DNA of 64,000 nt, from NCBI RefSeq assembly GCF_000265205.3, contig NT_187151.1, positions 91,005 through 155,004 on the forward strand. The letters are read 5' to 3'. Made by a program: the position numbers and the translations under genes. Position 1 is the first letter of the stretch. Each line of letters begins with the position of its first letter. This document shows, piece after piece, positions 19,184-27,768 of the stretch. Origin of the DNA: Sinorhizobium fredii USDA 257. GTDB lineage: Bacteria; Pseudomonadota; Alphaproteobacteria; Rhizobiales; Rhizobiaceae. The notes below the pieces were generated by a model. It saw nothing but the letters and a program-made list of their open reading frames with translations. It did no database searches and was not told where the DNA came from.

Positions 19184-19199
19184 TGTCGTATGTCGAACA
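19184..19199 (-). promoter_or_regulatory. NifA upstream activator site (peptidase pair)
   Basis: TGTCGTATGTCGAACA fits TGT-N10-ACA. It is placed about 70 bases upstream of the -24 element, typical for NifA looping. Confidence 0.75.
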
Positions 19200-19778
19200 A
19201 TGACAGCCTGGCGGCTAAAAGTGGACCGCCGCGTCCAAAACCGACAGGCGGCGATCCGTAGAGGCTGGCCTTCTGCCGAGTAGGCGAGCGCGCTCGGTCC
19301 CGCCCGACATGGTTCCGCGCGGTCATTGGCACTATAACGGTGTCATACTTCCCGTTCACGCCTGCCGATCGTCTTATTGCTCCGTTCCTGGGTCTATGCG
19401 GCGCCGCATATTCGTGTCCGCCAAGGCGCTCCCTGCGACATGCAGGGCTTCGTCGAAAAAGCCGATAAGAAACCCAAGCGCCGCAATGCGCTCTCTGTGC
19501 CGGCCATGATCAAGGCAATGGTAGCTGGGTCCGATTTGCAAGATGAATGGTGTTGAACCCAGTCTACCAATTTCTTCATCGGCATCGCCAACCGCCACTC
19601 GCCAAAGACATCGACGCGCTCATGCGTGGGTCCATGCACAACGGATCAGCGTCTCACAAGTAGCTGAGACTCCCCGACGTGCTCATGGCGATCTCACAAC
19701 GGCAGAGCGCTTGGGCGGAAACGCCGCGTACGATCCATCGGACAATGAGATGGTTATTAGCCCTATTGCCGATGGGCC
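19200..19778. other. Intergenic stretch, no supported gene
   Basis: Minus-strand frames around 19374-19639 (containing VFGEWRLAMPMKKLVDW) overlap in two frames and show no start signal or known family; perhaps a relic. No promoter other than those listed. Confidence 0.35.
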
Positions 19779-19792
19779 TTGATTCAAGTCAA
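19779..19792 (+). promoter_or_regulatory. FixK/FNR-type box upstream of hemerythrin-like gene
   Basis: TTGATTCAAGTCAA matches TTGAT-N4-ATCAA at 9 of 10 defined positions. The site is centred about 85 bases before the ATG at 19870, a spacing compatible with class II activation and a short leader. Confidence 0.6.
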
Positions 19793-19869
19793 GGCCCCGC
19801 ACCACGCATTACCTCATCCTTGAGCACGGAAGATTACCTTAGAGAAATCACGGAAAGGGACTGGAGTGT

Positions 19870-20367
19870 ATGATCGCTAGGATCAAGACGTTTGCGCCCC
19901 CCACAAACCGGTCATTAGCTCCAGCCACCGCCGATCGGCTGGCCTTATTGGCAGGTTCTCACGAGGACCAACTGGCTCTCTGTGACCGTCTCGAGGCCAT
20001 TGCAAACGGCCTTCCGTACGGAGTCGACCGTAGTATATGCGCTCACGCCGGAAAGATGCTTGGCCCGCACTTACGGAATCTTCACGAGAGAGAAGAAGCT
20101 GCTGTTTTCGCGTGGACAGAGGAGAAGCTGGGGGACGATCCATCAGTGTTAAGTACTTTGGGTCTGCTCAAGTATGAGCATTGCGAAGACGAATGCTTCG
20201 CCGAGGAATTGGCGGAAGTGTTGGGTCGGCTGGCGACGGCGGATGCTACTGTCAATCCGGAGGCAGCGGGCTATATGCTCCGTGGTTTCTTCACCAATTT
20301 GCGTCGGCATGTGCGCTTCGAGCAGCAGTGCTTTCGTAACCTAACTGCTGATCGCTCAGGCTGCTGA
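19870..20367 (+). CDS. Hemerythrin-like HHE domain protein
   Basis: 165 residues. Four-helix pattern with potential iron ligands: AGSHEDQLALCDRLEAIAN (H51, E52), LGPHLRNLHEREEAAVFAW (H86, H91, E95), LKYEHCEDECFAEELAEVL (H122, E125), and FTNLRRHVRFEQQCF (H157, E160). This arrangement fits hemerythrin-domain proteins that bind O2 or NO at a di-iron site. No signal peptide. The ATG overlaps the preceding GTGT, and the upstream sequence GGAAAGGGACTGGAGTGT provides a GGAG at 4 bases. A FixK/FNR-type box upstream suggests microaerobic induction, sensible next to oxygen-labile nitrogenase genes. Function inferred. Confidence 0.7.
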   Translation: MIARIKTFAPPTNRSLAPATADRLALLAGSHEDQLALCDRLEAIANGLPYGVDRSICAHAGKMLGPHLRNLHEREEAAVFAWTEEKLGDDPSVLSTLGLLKYEHCEDECFAEELAEVLGRLATADATVNPEAAGYMLRGFFTNLRRHVRFEQQCFRNLTADRSGC

Positions 20368-20718
20368 CGCATCCCGTTCCTGACCGATGCCAACGGGGCA
20401 TTCGAAGATCCTCTCTGAGTGCCCGCGCCGCCAATTGCCTCCTGACTCCAAGGCAGGGATTCACCCTGAATCACGCGAGGAAATCAATGTCGTGCCAATT
20501 CTGTCTCATTCCGAGTTCGGCGGACTTGCTCTGGCTCTCAGGTGGCTGGGCAGTTCGTTGTTCTACGTCGGCTGCTAGCTGCGGGACGGGGTCGACGGTC
20601 GGCGATGTCTACGTCTTTCGTCAGCTTGCGCGACGGCAAAGGCTCTTTGGGGACTGTCGTTTCGACTACGATTGCATTTATAGCGGCCAAAGTCGTTTTC
20701 CGGAGTCCGTTCGTCAGA
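20368..20718. other. Intergenic stretch, nothing recognised
   Basis: Convergent 3' ends of the hemerythrin-like gene and fdxB. Open frames here are short and lack motifs. Confidence 0.35.
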
Positions 20719-21036
20719 TCAAGCAACAATTTTGTCGGCCGCTACATGGGTCTGGCAGTTCTTCGGGCAGACGCGGGCGCAGGCTCCGCAGCCGATGCAG
20801 CGGCCGGCGTGATCGACAACCATGATCGTGCGGCTGAGCTCGCCATCGAAGTCGTCGTCCTCGCCATCGCAGGCCCCGAGGATCTCACCGGATTCGTCGA
20901 TGCCGTGCAGATGCATGACCTCGCGCGAGCAGACCTTGAAGCAGCGGCCGCAACCAATGCACGTCATGGCGTCAATGGCCGTCAGATATTGCGGCATCCA
21001 TGTGGAGCCGTCGCGGGTAAAGAAATGACTTGTCAT
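20719..21036 (-). CDS. fdxB: Ferredoxin III, nif-specific (FdxB), two [4Fe-4S] clusters
   Basis: 105 residues from the ATG at 21036 (MTSHFFTRDGSTWMPQYLTA), preceded by GGAG at 8 bases; upstream in-frame starts lack such a site. Two cluster motifs are visible: CIGCGRCFKVCSREV and CIGCGACARVCPKNC, with the acidic insert (CDGEDDDFDGELSR) between them that is characteristic of nif-associated ferredoxin III. It is a soluble electron carrier, probably for nitrogenase or cofactor assembly. It lies 307 bases downstream of a nifH/DUF269 relic whose NifA/sigma54 promoter is the likeliest source of its transcript. Confidence 0.92.
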   Translation of the reverse strand: MTSHFFTRDGSTWMPQYLTAIDAMTCIGCGRCFKVCSREVMHLHGIDESGEILGACDGEDDDFDGELSRTIMVVDHAGRCIGCGACARVCPKNCQTHVAADKIVA

Positions 21037-21343
21037 CGTTGGTTCTCCAATCAGGATCTGTCTCTCCGCATCCGCCACAGGCAAAAAAGTAAAATCTCTT
21101 CCGAGATCGGACGTGACCTCATCCGTCACATCCGCTGAAATTCCGGTCTTGTCGGCCGACTTTTCGGGGCGGTCTGCTAGTCAGCGGCCATTGCAAAGAC
21201 TTGGCTAGGCATTTTTGAGCCTCGCCCTGTGGAAAGATCGCGGCAGCGGGACCGGTGCGCGTGGGGAGGAGTGGTCCCGCTGCCTGACGTCGGCTCTCCA
21301 GGGGAAATGAGAGCCGGCGGTTCGTCATCGCCTAGATCGACCG
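21037..21343. other. Stretch between relic and fdxB, nothing recognised
   Basis: No gene or promoter recognised; it would form part of the fdxB leader if transcription starts at the relic's promoter. Confidence 0.35.
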
Positions 21344-21763
21344 TCAACCGCGCCACTTGGGTGCGTGGATGGCGGTTATCGCTTCGGTCTCCGGCGAGCT
21401 TCCTATTGGAAGACTGACGGATGGTGTTCCGTCAATACGACTCTGCCCGGTCGTGAGAAGCACCCCGAAGCCCTCGTACACGGAGCGAACGGACGGTTCG
21501 AGCGCAAGCCCGGCGGTGGTGTGGAAAGCTTTGAGCCTCCACGGCACGTCCGCATCGAAATCGCGGATGATCGCGTACCACGCTGGCGCGCTGTCCCGCG
21601 GCATTGATTCCAGGATGAAGCGGCCGGAGTTACTCTTCAGGTTGCCGCCGACACTACCGACTTTCGGTCCGAGATCAAAAAAAACAGCGAGCGCATTCTG
21701 GGCGGCGGTGCACGTGTCGATGCCTCCCTCGCAGCCGAATGCGACCTGACCTAGACCTGCCAC
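21344..21763 (-). pseudogene. nifH 5' relic fused to a DUF269 (NifX-associated) 3' relic
   Basis: The frame opens at GTG 21763 in the nifH context (GAGGCAAGCAAC before it, close to the nifH leader). It reads VAGLGQVAFGCEGGIDTCTA-AQNALAVFFDLG..., a mutated copy of NifH residues 1-55; the P-loop GKGGIGKS has become GCEGGIDT. It then passes into FDADVPWRLKAFHTTAGLAL, EGFGVLLTTG and SSPETEA, a degenerate copy of the C-terminal ~80 residues of the DUF269 protein encoded intact at 22197-22685. The frame is open to 21344, but the protein cannot be a working NifH. A recombination between two nif segments produced it. Confidence 0.75.
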
Positions 21764-21824
21764 GTTGCTTGCCTCATTCGTACCCTGCCGATCCCCGGCT
21801 TTCCAGCCTCTTAGATGGCATGTC

Positions 21825-21840
21825 GGCAAGACTCGTGCCA
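21825..21840 (-). promoter_or_regulatory. Sigma54 promoter, nifH-type copy
   Basis: The minus strand reads TGGCACGAGTCTTGCC: GG and GC are 10 bases apart, with 8 of the first 9 bases shared with the nifH promoter (TGGCACGGG...). It precedes the nifH relic and fdxB. Confidence 0.75.
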
Positions 21841-21929
21841 CTCGGGTGCTCGACTTGAAAAGAAGCTTGTTATGTTAGCATTTCAGGCATTTAGCCGGGA
21901 GGCAAGGAAGGGAACAGTCGACAAGAATG

Positions 21930-21945
21930 TGTCGCTTTACCGACA
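21930..21945 (-). promoter_or_regulatory. NifA upstream activator site (nifH-relic/fdxB)
   Basis: TGTCGCTTTACCGACA fits TGT-N10-ACA and lies about 90 bases upstream of the -24 element, the same geometry as at nifH. Confidence 0.75.
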
Positions 21946-22196
21946 AGAGTGTCGAAGCGGCTGTTTGAATTACTACACATGGTTCTCATCGGCGGCTACC
22001 GAACTAGTACTCAAGCGGTACAGATAAAGTGCCCGGGGCAGACGGCGGCGCGCGTCGCTGAGGTTGATGCACGGGCTCATACCCTCCGTTTCGGAAAAAT
22101 CCACTATTTACTCGCCCTCAAGCCGCCCACGGGCGTAGCCCTAATCCTTGGCCGATCGCCTTGGCGCCGGCAGCATGCCTTTTGCCGGATCGATCG

Positions 22197-23171
22197 TCAG
22201 GCCCGAGCCACTTCGGGATAGGTTTCAATGGCGGCGGTCGCATCATCCACCAGCTTTGCACCGGCTTCCGCGAGCTTGCGAAGTGTCGCGAAGCCGAAGC
22301 GGTGGACGTCGCGCACTGTTTTCGAAAATACGACCAGCCGTCCGGTCGTTAGAAGCACTCGTCCGAAGCCCTCATGGCTGATCATCGTGATCGGCGACGC
22401 TACCAAACCGGTACGTGCTTCGATTGAAAGCGCGACGGCGGTATAAAAGATATTGAACCGCAACATGACGTCCGGACCGGGATCGCCGATGATCGGGATT
22501 TCTCGACGCTGCTCTTCAGTGATGACGAAGTTGGCCAACAACTCCGCGTCCGATGCGCGGTCTTGCGATCCGTAGGTATCCTGCGCGCGGACCAGCCGCG
22601 CGAGGCATTTGACAAACGGCGTGACAAGGGCCGCCTCGTCCACCTTGACATCAGGCGTGCCCGTATTGATGGACGTTTTTTTCATGATTAAGTCCTCGTC
22701 CTCGAATGGTTTTTTCTCTGCGACGCCCGCTTGCGCCAGCACCTTGCGCAACCACGGCGGAGGGGCCGTCTTGAGCATTTTCTGGGTTCGTGAAAGTACG
22801 TCTTGAATGGCTTCCGGCTCTCCCACTCTAATCGGATGAATTTTCGCAGAGACGACCCTGGCTGCGGAAGGGCCGCCGATAGCCCGACAAAAGAGGAGAT
22901 GACAGCCTGTCAACGCGGTCACCTTTGGGGTGATGCGGTCCTCGCCCTCGATCGGATGCTTCCCGGATTCGTCGGAGACGTCATCGAAGCTCACAGCTTC
23001 CACGAAATCCCAGCCGTCGCGCGACACGTCGTAGACTGCAAAGTGCTTGGCCGACCCGAAATGGGCGTTTAGGACTTTCATGTCCTGCGTCGCGATCGCT
23101 ATGCGCAATGCGCCGGAACGCCGCGGCTGGATTTCGTCAGTGACGAGCGAGAGGCGACGAACGGAATTCAT
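22197..23171 (-). CDS. nifX: NifX fused in frame to DUF269 NifX-associated protein
   Basis: One 324-codon frame holds two normally separate proteins. Residues about 20-150 are NifX (LRIAIATQDMKVLNAHFGSA, FAVYDVSRDGWDFVEAV, LTGCHLLFCRAIGGPSAARV), which binds NifB-co/FeMo-co intermediates. From M163 (22685; MKKTSINTGTPDVKVDEAAL) the rest is the DUF269 protein, with EIPIIGDPGPDVMLRFNIFY and MISHEGFGRVLLTTGRL. The junction EDEDLI-MKK spans GACTTAATCATG; losing one T would create a TAA stop before the ATG, so the fusion may come from one inserted base. A GAGGA before ATG 22685 would still allow separate translation. The start overlaps the nifN stop by 4 bases. Confidence 0.88.
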   Translation of the reverse strand: MNSVRRLSLVTDEIQPRRSGALRIAIATQDMKVLNAHFGSAKHFAVYDVSRDGWDFVEAVSFDDVSDESGKHPIEGEDRITPKVTALTGCHLLFCRAIGGPSAARVVSAKIHPIRVGEPEAIQDVLSRTQKMLKTAPPPWLRKVLAQAGVAEKKPFEDEDLIMKKTSINTGTPDVKVDEAALVTPFVKCLARLVRAQDTYGSQDRASDAELLANFVITEEQRREIPIIGDPGPDVMLRFNIFYTAVALSIEARTGLVASPITMISHEGFGRVLLTTGRLVVFSKTVRDVHRFGFATLRKLAEAGAKLVDDATAAIETYPEVARA

Positions 23172-24577
23172 CCGGCATTTCTCCGCTTTCGCATTGCATC
23201 GATTTTCTCAAGCGACGGCGCGGGCTGGTTGGCCTGGATGATGTTGGCCGCCTCGAAGATCAGGTCGCGCGTGCCACGATAGAGAACTGTGAGTTTGTGC
23301 TGGCTGCCGAGGCGGTCGAATATCGGGAAGCCGATCCGCAGCAGAGGGATGCCGAGGCGCTCCGCTGCCTGGCGTCCGTGCGAATGGGTAACGAGAAGAT
23401 CAGCGCCGCCTGCTAGCTCTTCGAGATCACCGAGATCGCCGATCTGGACCTTTTCGGCCGGGACTTTCTCGATAATTTCTGACTCACCCGTAGTCGTAAC
23501 GGCCGAGATGATCTCGGCGCCAAGTCCCGTAAAAAAGGTGGCAAATTGGTACAGCTGGTCCGGCTCGGTGGCGATCGCGATCTTCTTGCCGGCGAAATGG
23601 AAGTGTCCGTCGAGAAGCGCGTCTTGCAGCTGTGAGCGGTGACGGTGGATTTTCGCCGGCGCCGGCACGCAGGAAATCTCGGAAAGAAGCGAGACAAACT
23701 GGTCGACGTTCTTCAATCCCGTTAGTGACTGGACCAATACGTAAGGCACACCCGTCAACGTCTGCAGTAGCTCAGCCGGGCGCCGCATATGTTCCCCGAT
23801 GGCGATGCACTGCACCGCCCTACCCAACTCCTGTATATCCTCGATGCTTGTACCTCCATACGTTGTCGGCATCCAGCGGTCGGGCACCGTACCGTCGAGG
23901 GAGCCTGAGACGTCCGGCACGATCACCGGCCTCAGCCCGAAACCTTCCACCATCTCGCGCAGATGCTCGATATCGCCTACCGTGAGGTGCCATCCGGGCA
24001 GGATCGCAACCTTCTTTTGCTTCCACGGCTGCTCGCTAGGTTTTGTAATCCTCTCGATCAGTGTTGCCTTTCTCGAGCGAGGCGCCTGCTGACCCCGCAG
24101 TGTAATCTGTTGGATCATCGCGGCGACGGCCCTCGCCCAGCCCTCCTCCAAGGCGCCATCGAAATCCGGCGTGTTTGCCAGCACGACCTCTGTGCCTGCA
24201 AGTTTCTCCGCATGCGTCATTTTGATGTTGGCGATTTGCCTTGCGAAATCTTCAGAACGGGTTTCCACAAGTGCCGTCGTGCAGATCCCGATCAGCCGCG
24301 GATTCGCCCGCTTTTTCAAGTTCAGAATCGCCTCTTCCAGATGGGCTGCCCCGCCCAAGACTGTTGCCAATTCGTCCATTGCCGTCGTCTGCAGCGGGAT
24401 CGTTTCCTTGAAATGGCGCACGCATAGCACTAGCGCGAAGCTAGTGCAGCCTTGGCTGCCGTGGAACAGCGGTATCGCGCCATCGACCCCGAGAAAGGCT
24501 AACGCGGCACCCAGCGGTTGGGACGACTTGAGCGGATTGACCGTCGCTGATTTAGATTGGCGATGGATGTGGACCAT
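23168..24577 (-). CDS. nifN: Nitrogenase cofactor scaffold subunit NifN
   Basis: 469 residues starting MVHIHRQSKSATVNPLKSSQ. NifN pairs with NifE in the NifEN scaffold that matures NifB-co into FeMo-co. Family marks: NPLKSSQPLGAALAFLGVDG, IPLFHGSQGCTSFALVLCVRHF (Cys near a NifK-like P-cluster position), TTALVETRSEDFARQI, and HLTVGDIEHLREMVEGFGL. Length is typical (about 440-470). It begins 9 bases after nifE and overlaps nifX by 4, so it is within the nifHDKENX operon and depends on the nifH promoter. Confidence 0.95.
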   Translation of the reverse strand: MVHIHRQSKSATVNPLKSSQPLGAALAFLGVDGAIPLFHGSQGCTSFALVLCVRHFKETIPLQTTAMDELATVLGGAAHLEEAILNLKKRANPRLIGICTTALVETRSEDFARQIANIKMTHAEKLAGTEVVLANTPDFDGALEEGWARAVAAMIQQITLRGQQAPRSRKATLIERITKPSEQPWKQKKVAILPGWHLTVGDIEHLREMVEGFGLRPVIVPDVSGSLDGTVPDRWMPTTYGGTSIEDIQELGRAVQCIAIGEHMRRPAELLQTLTGVPYVLVQSLTGLKNVDQFVSLLSEISCVPAPAKIHRHRSQLQDALLDGHFHFAGKKIAIATEPDQLYQFATFFTGLGAEIISAVTTTGESEIIEKVPAEKVQIGDLGDLEELAGGADLLVTHSHGRQAAERLGIPLLRIGFPIFDRLGSQHKLTVLYRGTRDLIFEAANIIQANQPAPSLEKIDAMRKRRNAG

Positions 24578-24586
24578 TTGCTTTCC

Positions 24587-26077
24587 TCAACACTCAACGA
24601 AGTAACCGGCGTCGTGCCGGCGAATTGAGCGCCCGACACTCGTAGCATCAGAGTCGGGGCGCGTGTTCGGCAGCGGTTCCTGTGTAGCAGGACGGCTTTC
24701 CCAGGGTGCCGGCTCCCTCACCTGCGACCAGACCGGGTTGTGAATCGCAAGGTCAATCTGGCGCACGAGTTCCACCGTGCCGTCATAGCCCGCATAGGGG
24801 CGGTGACGCTCTTGGTTGATATCAACCCAGGGCATCTTGGCCTTCAGCGCAATGAATTGCGTGCGCCCGCCCGACAGCATGATGTCAGCCTTATGTTCTG
24901 AGAGCATGGCATAGAGCTCTCGGGGCGACATCGACTCGAACATCTGGAGATCGTCCTTAAGCACCTGTCTGATGCGCTCCTTGTCCTCGACCGTCGATTT
25001 CTTGACCGAGGTGCCAACGATCTCCATGCCGATCTCCATCAGCGCATGAACAAGCGACCAGGATTTCACGCCGCCGGTGTTGATGAGCACCCGCTTGCCT
25101 TTAAGTCGCGGCCGGTATTCCTCGAGCTTTTTCCACGCAATCGCCTCCTCCTCCGCAATGAGTGCATCGGTGCGGTCGAGGATCTCTTGATCGGCACCCT
25201 TCTTTACGAGCAGATCGGCAATCTGTCGGAGTGCTTCCGAGGTGGCGGTGATGCCGTAGAAGGATCCCTCGAAGAACGGGATATCCCAGCGCTCCTCCAT
25301 TTTGCGGGCAAGGTTGATCAACGCCGTAGAGCACACCAACATGGCTGCTCGAGCGCGATGAGCGGAGGCAATGTCGAGATAGCGGGCGTCACCGGGAATG
25401 CAGGCGCGAACACGGATGCCAAGCCTCTCCAAGAGTGGCCTTACCAACCAGAACTCACCAGACAGGTTGAACTCGCCAAGGATATTGATGTCGCAAGGGC
25501 CGGCATCATCTGGCTCCACCGTGCCGATGACATGGTCGAGCAACGCCTCGCCAGCCAGCTTGTTGCCGAGGTTCTTCGGACCGACGAAGCCCGGCGAATT
25601 GATCGGCACCACCGGTAGGCCGCACGTTTCCTCAGCGCGCTTGCAGACCGCTTCGATGTCGTCGCCGATAAGCGCCGTTACACACGTCGCATAGACAAAG
25701 ATTGCCGGCGGCTGATACGCTTCTTTAATCTGGCGGATCGCTTTGAAGAGCTTCCGCTCGCTGTTCCCCATAACTATGTCTTGCTCGGTGAGATCGGTCG
25801 TGAAGCTGGTGCGCCAAAGCGTCGGACCGGACGACGCCGTACCTCGGTTGTCCCAGGAATTGCCTTCGCAGGCGAGTGGAGCATGAACCAGATGCGCAAC
25901 GTCGGTGATCGGCTGCAGCACGATCTTGGCGCCATCGAAGGCGCAGCCTCCGGCCGCCGCGCCGGGGGTCAGCGGTTTCGAACAGCCTTTACTGCGTGCG
26001 TTGGAATCCTTGCTGCGATTTCTCTCACAGGCAGGCTCATCGAAGACATCTTGGATTTTGACATTGAGCGAAGACAT
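24587..26077 (-). CDS. nifE: Nitrogenase cofactor scaffold subunit NifE
   Basis: 496 residues starting MSSLNVKIQDVFDEPACERN; GGAG lies 7 bases before the ATG. NifE marks: [78 protein letters not shown], and the C-terminal YAGYDGTVELVRQIDLAIHN. Cysteines equivalent to NifD P-cluster ligands are present (GGCAFD, ACEGN, TCVTAL). It forms an alpha2beta2 tetramer with NifN. It follows nifK by 54 bases. Confidence 0.95.
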   Translation of the reverse strand: MSSLNVKIQDVFDEPACERNRSKDSNARSKGCSKPLTPGAAAGGCAFDGAKIVLQPITDVAHLVHAPLACEGNSWDNRGTASSGPTLWRTSFTTDLTEQDIVMGNSERKLFKAIRQIKEAYQPPAIFVYATCVTALIGDDIEAVCKRAEETCGLPVVPINSPGFVGPKNLGNKLAGEALLDHVIGTVEPDDAGPCDINILGEFNLSGEFWLVRPLLERLGIRVRACIPGDARYLDIASAHRARAAMLVCSTALINLARKMEERWDIPFFEGSFYGITATSEALRQIADLLVKKGADQEILDRTDALIAEEEAIAWKKLEEYRPRLKGKRVLINTGGVKSWSLVHALMEIGMEIVGTSVKKSTVEDKERIRQVLKDDLQMFESMSPRELYAMLSEHKADIMLSGGRTQFIALKAKMPWVDINQERHRPYAGYDGTVELVRQIDLAIHNPVWSQVREPAPWESRPATQEPLPNTRPDSDATSVGRSIRRHDAGYFVEC

Positions 26078-26131
26078 TCGCTAATCTCCAGATTGCATCA
26101 GGAGACGGCCGGCGTTTTGCCGACCGCCGCT

Positions 26132-27673
26132 CTAGCGGGTCAGGTCATAGGAATAATCGGTCACCGCCGTCTGCATCGTTTCGCGATCGAGGCGGTCGAA
26201 GATCGTGTCGAGGATCGTCGTCAGCAGGCGCAGGCCGCCCTGGTAGCCCATGAGCGGAAAGCGGTGGTGGTGGTGGCGGTCGAAGATCGGGAACATCAGC
26301 CGGATCAGCGGCGTGCCGGTATCGCGCTCGAGATACTTGCCGTAGGAATTGCCGATCAGCAGGTCGACCGGCTCGGTGAAGAGCAGCGAGCGCAAGGCCC
26401 AGAGATCCTTTCCCGGCCAGACCTTTGCCTGCTTGCCGAAGGGAGAAGAGGCGAGCAGCTCGGTCATCTCGGCCTGCCAGGCCGCCGTGCCGTTGGTGGC
26501 GAGGCAATGCCGCGGCTCGCCGCCGGTCTCCATGACGAAGCGGGCCATGGCGTAGACGAAGTCCGGATCGCCGTAGATCGCGTATGTCTTGCCATGCAGC
26601 CAGGATTGGCTGTCGGCCATGGCGTCGACCAGCCGGCCGCGTTCCAGGCGTATCGTCTCGGGGATTTCCCGGCCGGAAATCGCCGACACCTTCATCAGGA
26701 ACGCGTCGGTGGCGTTGATCCCGAGCGGGTAATGGAAGGCGGCGGTGGCCTGACCGACCTCCCGGCAATATTCGAGCGTCTTGCGGCTGTTGTAGTGCTG
26801 CAGCGACAGCGTCGCCTCGGCATTGAGTGCCGCCCTCAGCGCCTTGATCGTCGTGCCCCCGTCATACATGCGGTATTCGCCGTCGGACGGCGTATCGAAC
26901 TGGTCGGAGGCATCCTGGATGAAGGTGTAGGACACGCCCATCAGGGTGAGCAGGCGCTGGAGCTCGCGGTTGTTGCCGACGCAAAAGCCGTCGAAGCCCG
27001 GGATGATGTTGATCGTGCCGGCCGCTTGCGTGCGCGCCTGGCCCTTCCAGAAGTGCTCCAGGATGCCCTTGACCATGCTGTCATAGCCGTCGACATGGCT
27101 GCCGACGAAGGCGGGCGTGTGAGCGAACGGCACGTCGAATTCGGGCGGGACTGCGCCTTCGCTCTTGGCGTTCTCAATGAAGCCATGCAGGTCGTCGCCG
27201 ATGACCTCGGCCATACAGGTGGTGGAGACGGCAATCATCTTCGGATCGTAGAGCGCGTAGGTATTGGCGAGCCCGTCGACCAGGTTCTTCAGGCCGCCGA
27301 ACACCGCCGCATCCTCGGTCATCGAGGACGAAACGGCCGAAGCCGGCTCCTTGAAGTGGCGCGACAAGTGCGAGCGATAATAGGCCACGCAGCCCTGACT
27401 GCCATGGACGAACGACATCGTCCGCTCGAAGCCGGCGGCTGCGAACACCGCCCCCAACGGTTGACAGGCCTTGGCGGGGTTGACGACGAGCGCCTCGCGG
27501 GCGAGGTTTTTCTCGCGATATTCCCAGCCCTTGCTGTATTCGCGCTGGTCCGTGACGAGCCGTTCGGGGTGCGGACATTCGAAGTTCAGCTTCTTCTCCG
27601 CGAGCATCTGCCGGTATTCCGGCTCGCGAAACAGCGGCGCATGGTCGAGTATCTTCTCAGCCGATTGCGGCAT
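26132..27673 (-). CDS. nifK: Nitrogenase MoFe protein beta chain NifK
   Basis: 513 residues from ATG 27673 ([20 protein letters not shown]) with AAGAAGGG upstream; an in-frame extension to 27772 would overlap nifD and is unlikely. P-cluster and interface motifs: [53 protein letters not shown]. It carries the beta subunit of dinitrogenase, forming alpha2beta2 with NifD and sharing the P-cluster. It has high GC at third positions, which opens long antisense frames. Confidence 0.96.
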   Translation of the reverse strand: MPQSAEKILDHAPLFREPEYRQMLAEKKLNFECPHPERLVTDQREYSKGWEYREKNLAREALVVNPAKACQPLGAVFAAAGFERTMSFVHGSQGCVAYYRSHLSRHFKEPASAVSSSMTEDAAVFGGLKNLVDGLANTYALYDPKMIAVSTTCMAEVIGDDLHGFIENAKSEGAVPPEFDVPFAHTPAFVGSHVDGYDSMVKGILEHFWKGQARTQAAGTINIIPGFDGFCVGNNRELQRLLTLMGVSYTFIQDASDQFDTPSDGEYRMYDGGTTIKALRAALNAEATLSLQHYNSRKTLEYCREVGQATAAFHYPLGINATDAFLMKVSAISGREIPETIRLERGRLVDAMADSQSWLHGKTYAIYGDPDFVYAMARFVMETGGEPRHCLATNGTAAWQAEMTELLASSPFGKQAKVWPGKDLWALRSLLFTEPVDLLIGNSYGKYLERDTGTPLIRLMFPIFDRHHHHRFPLMGYQGGLRLLTTILDTIFDRLDRETMQTAVTDYSYDLTR

Positions 27674-27768
27674 GGTGTTTGACCCTTCTTGATCTGGCCT
27701 CTTAGGCCAGGGATGTTCGAGAGGTTTCCGGTCTTGCCGCGGTCCTCGTGCCGCGCAAGACCGGACGA

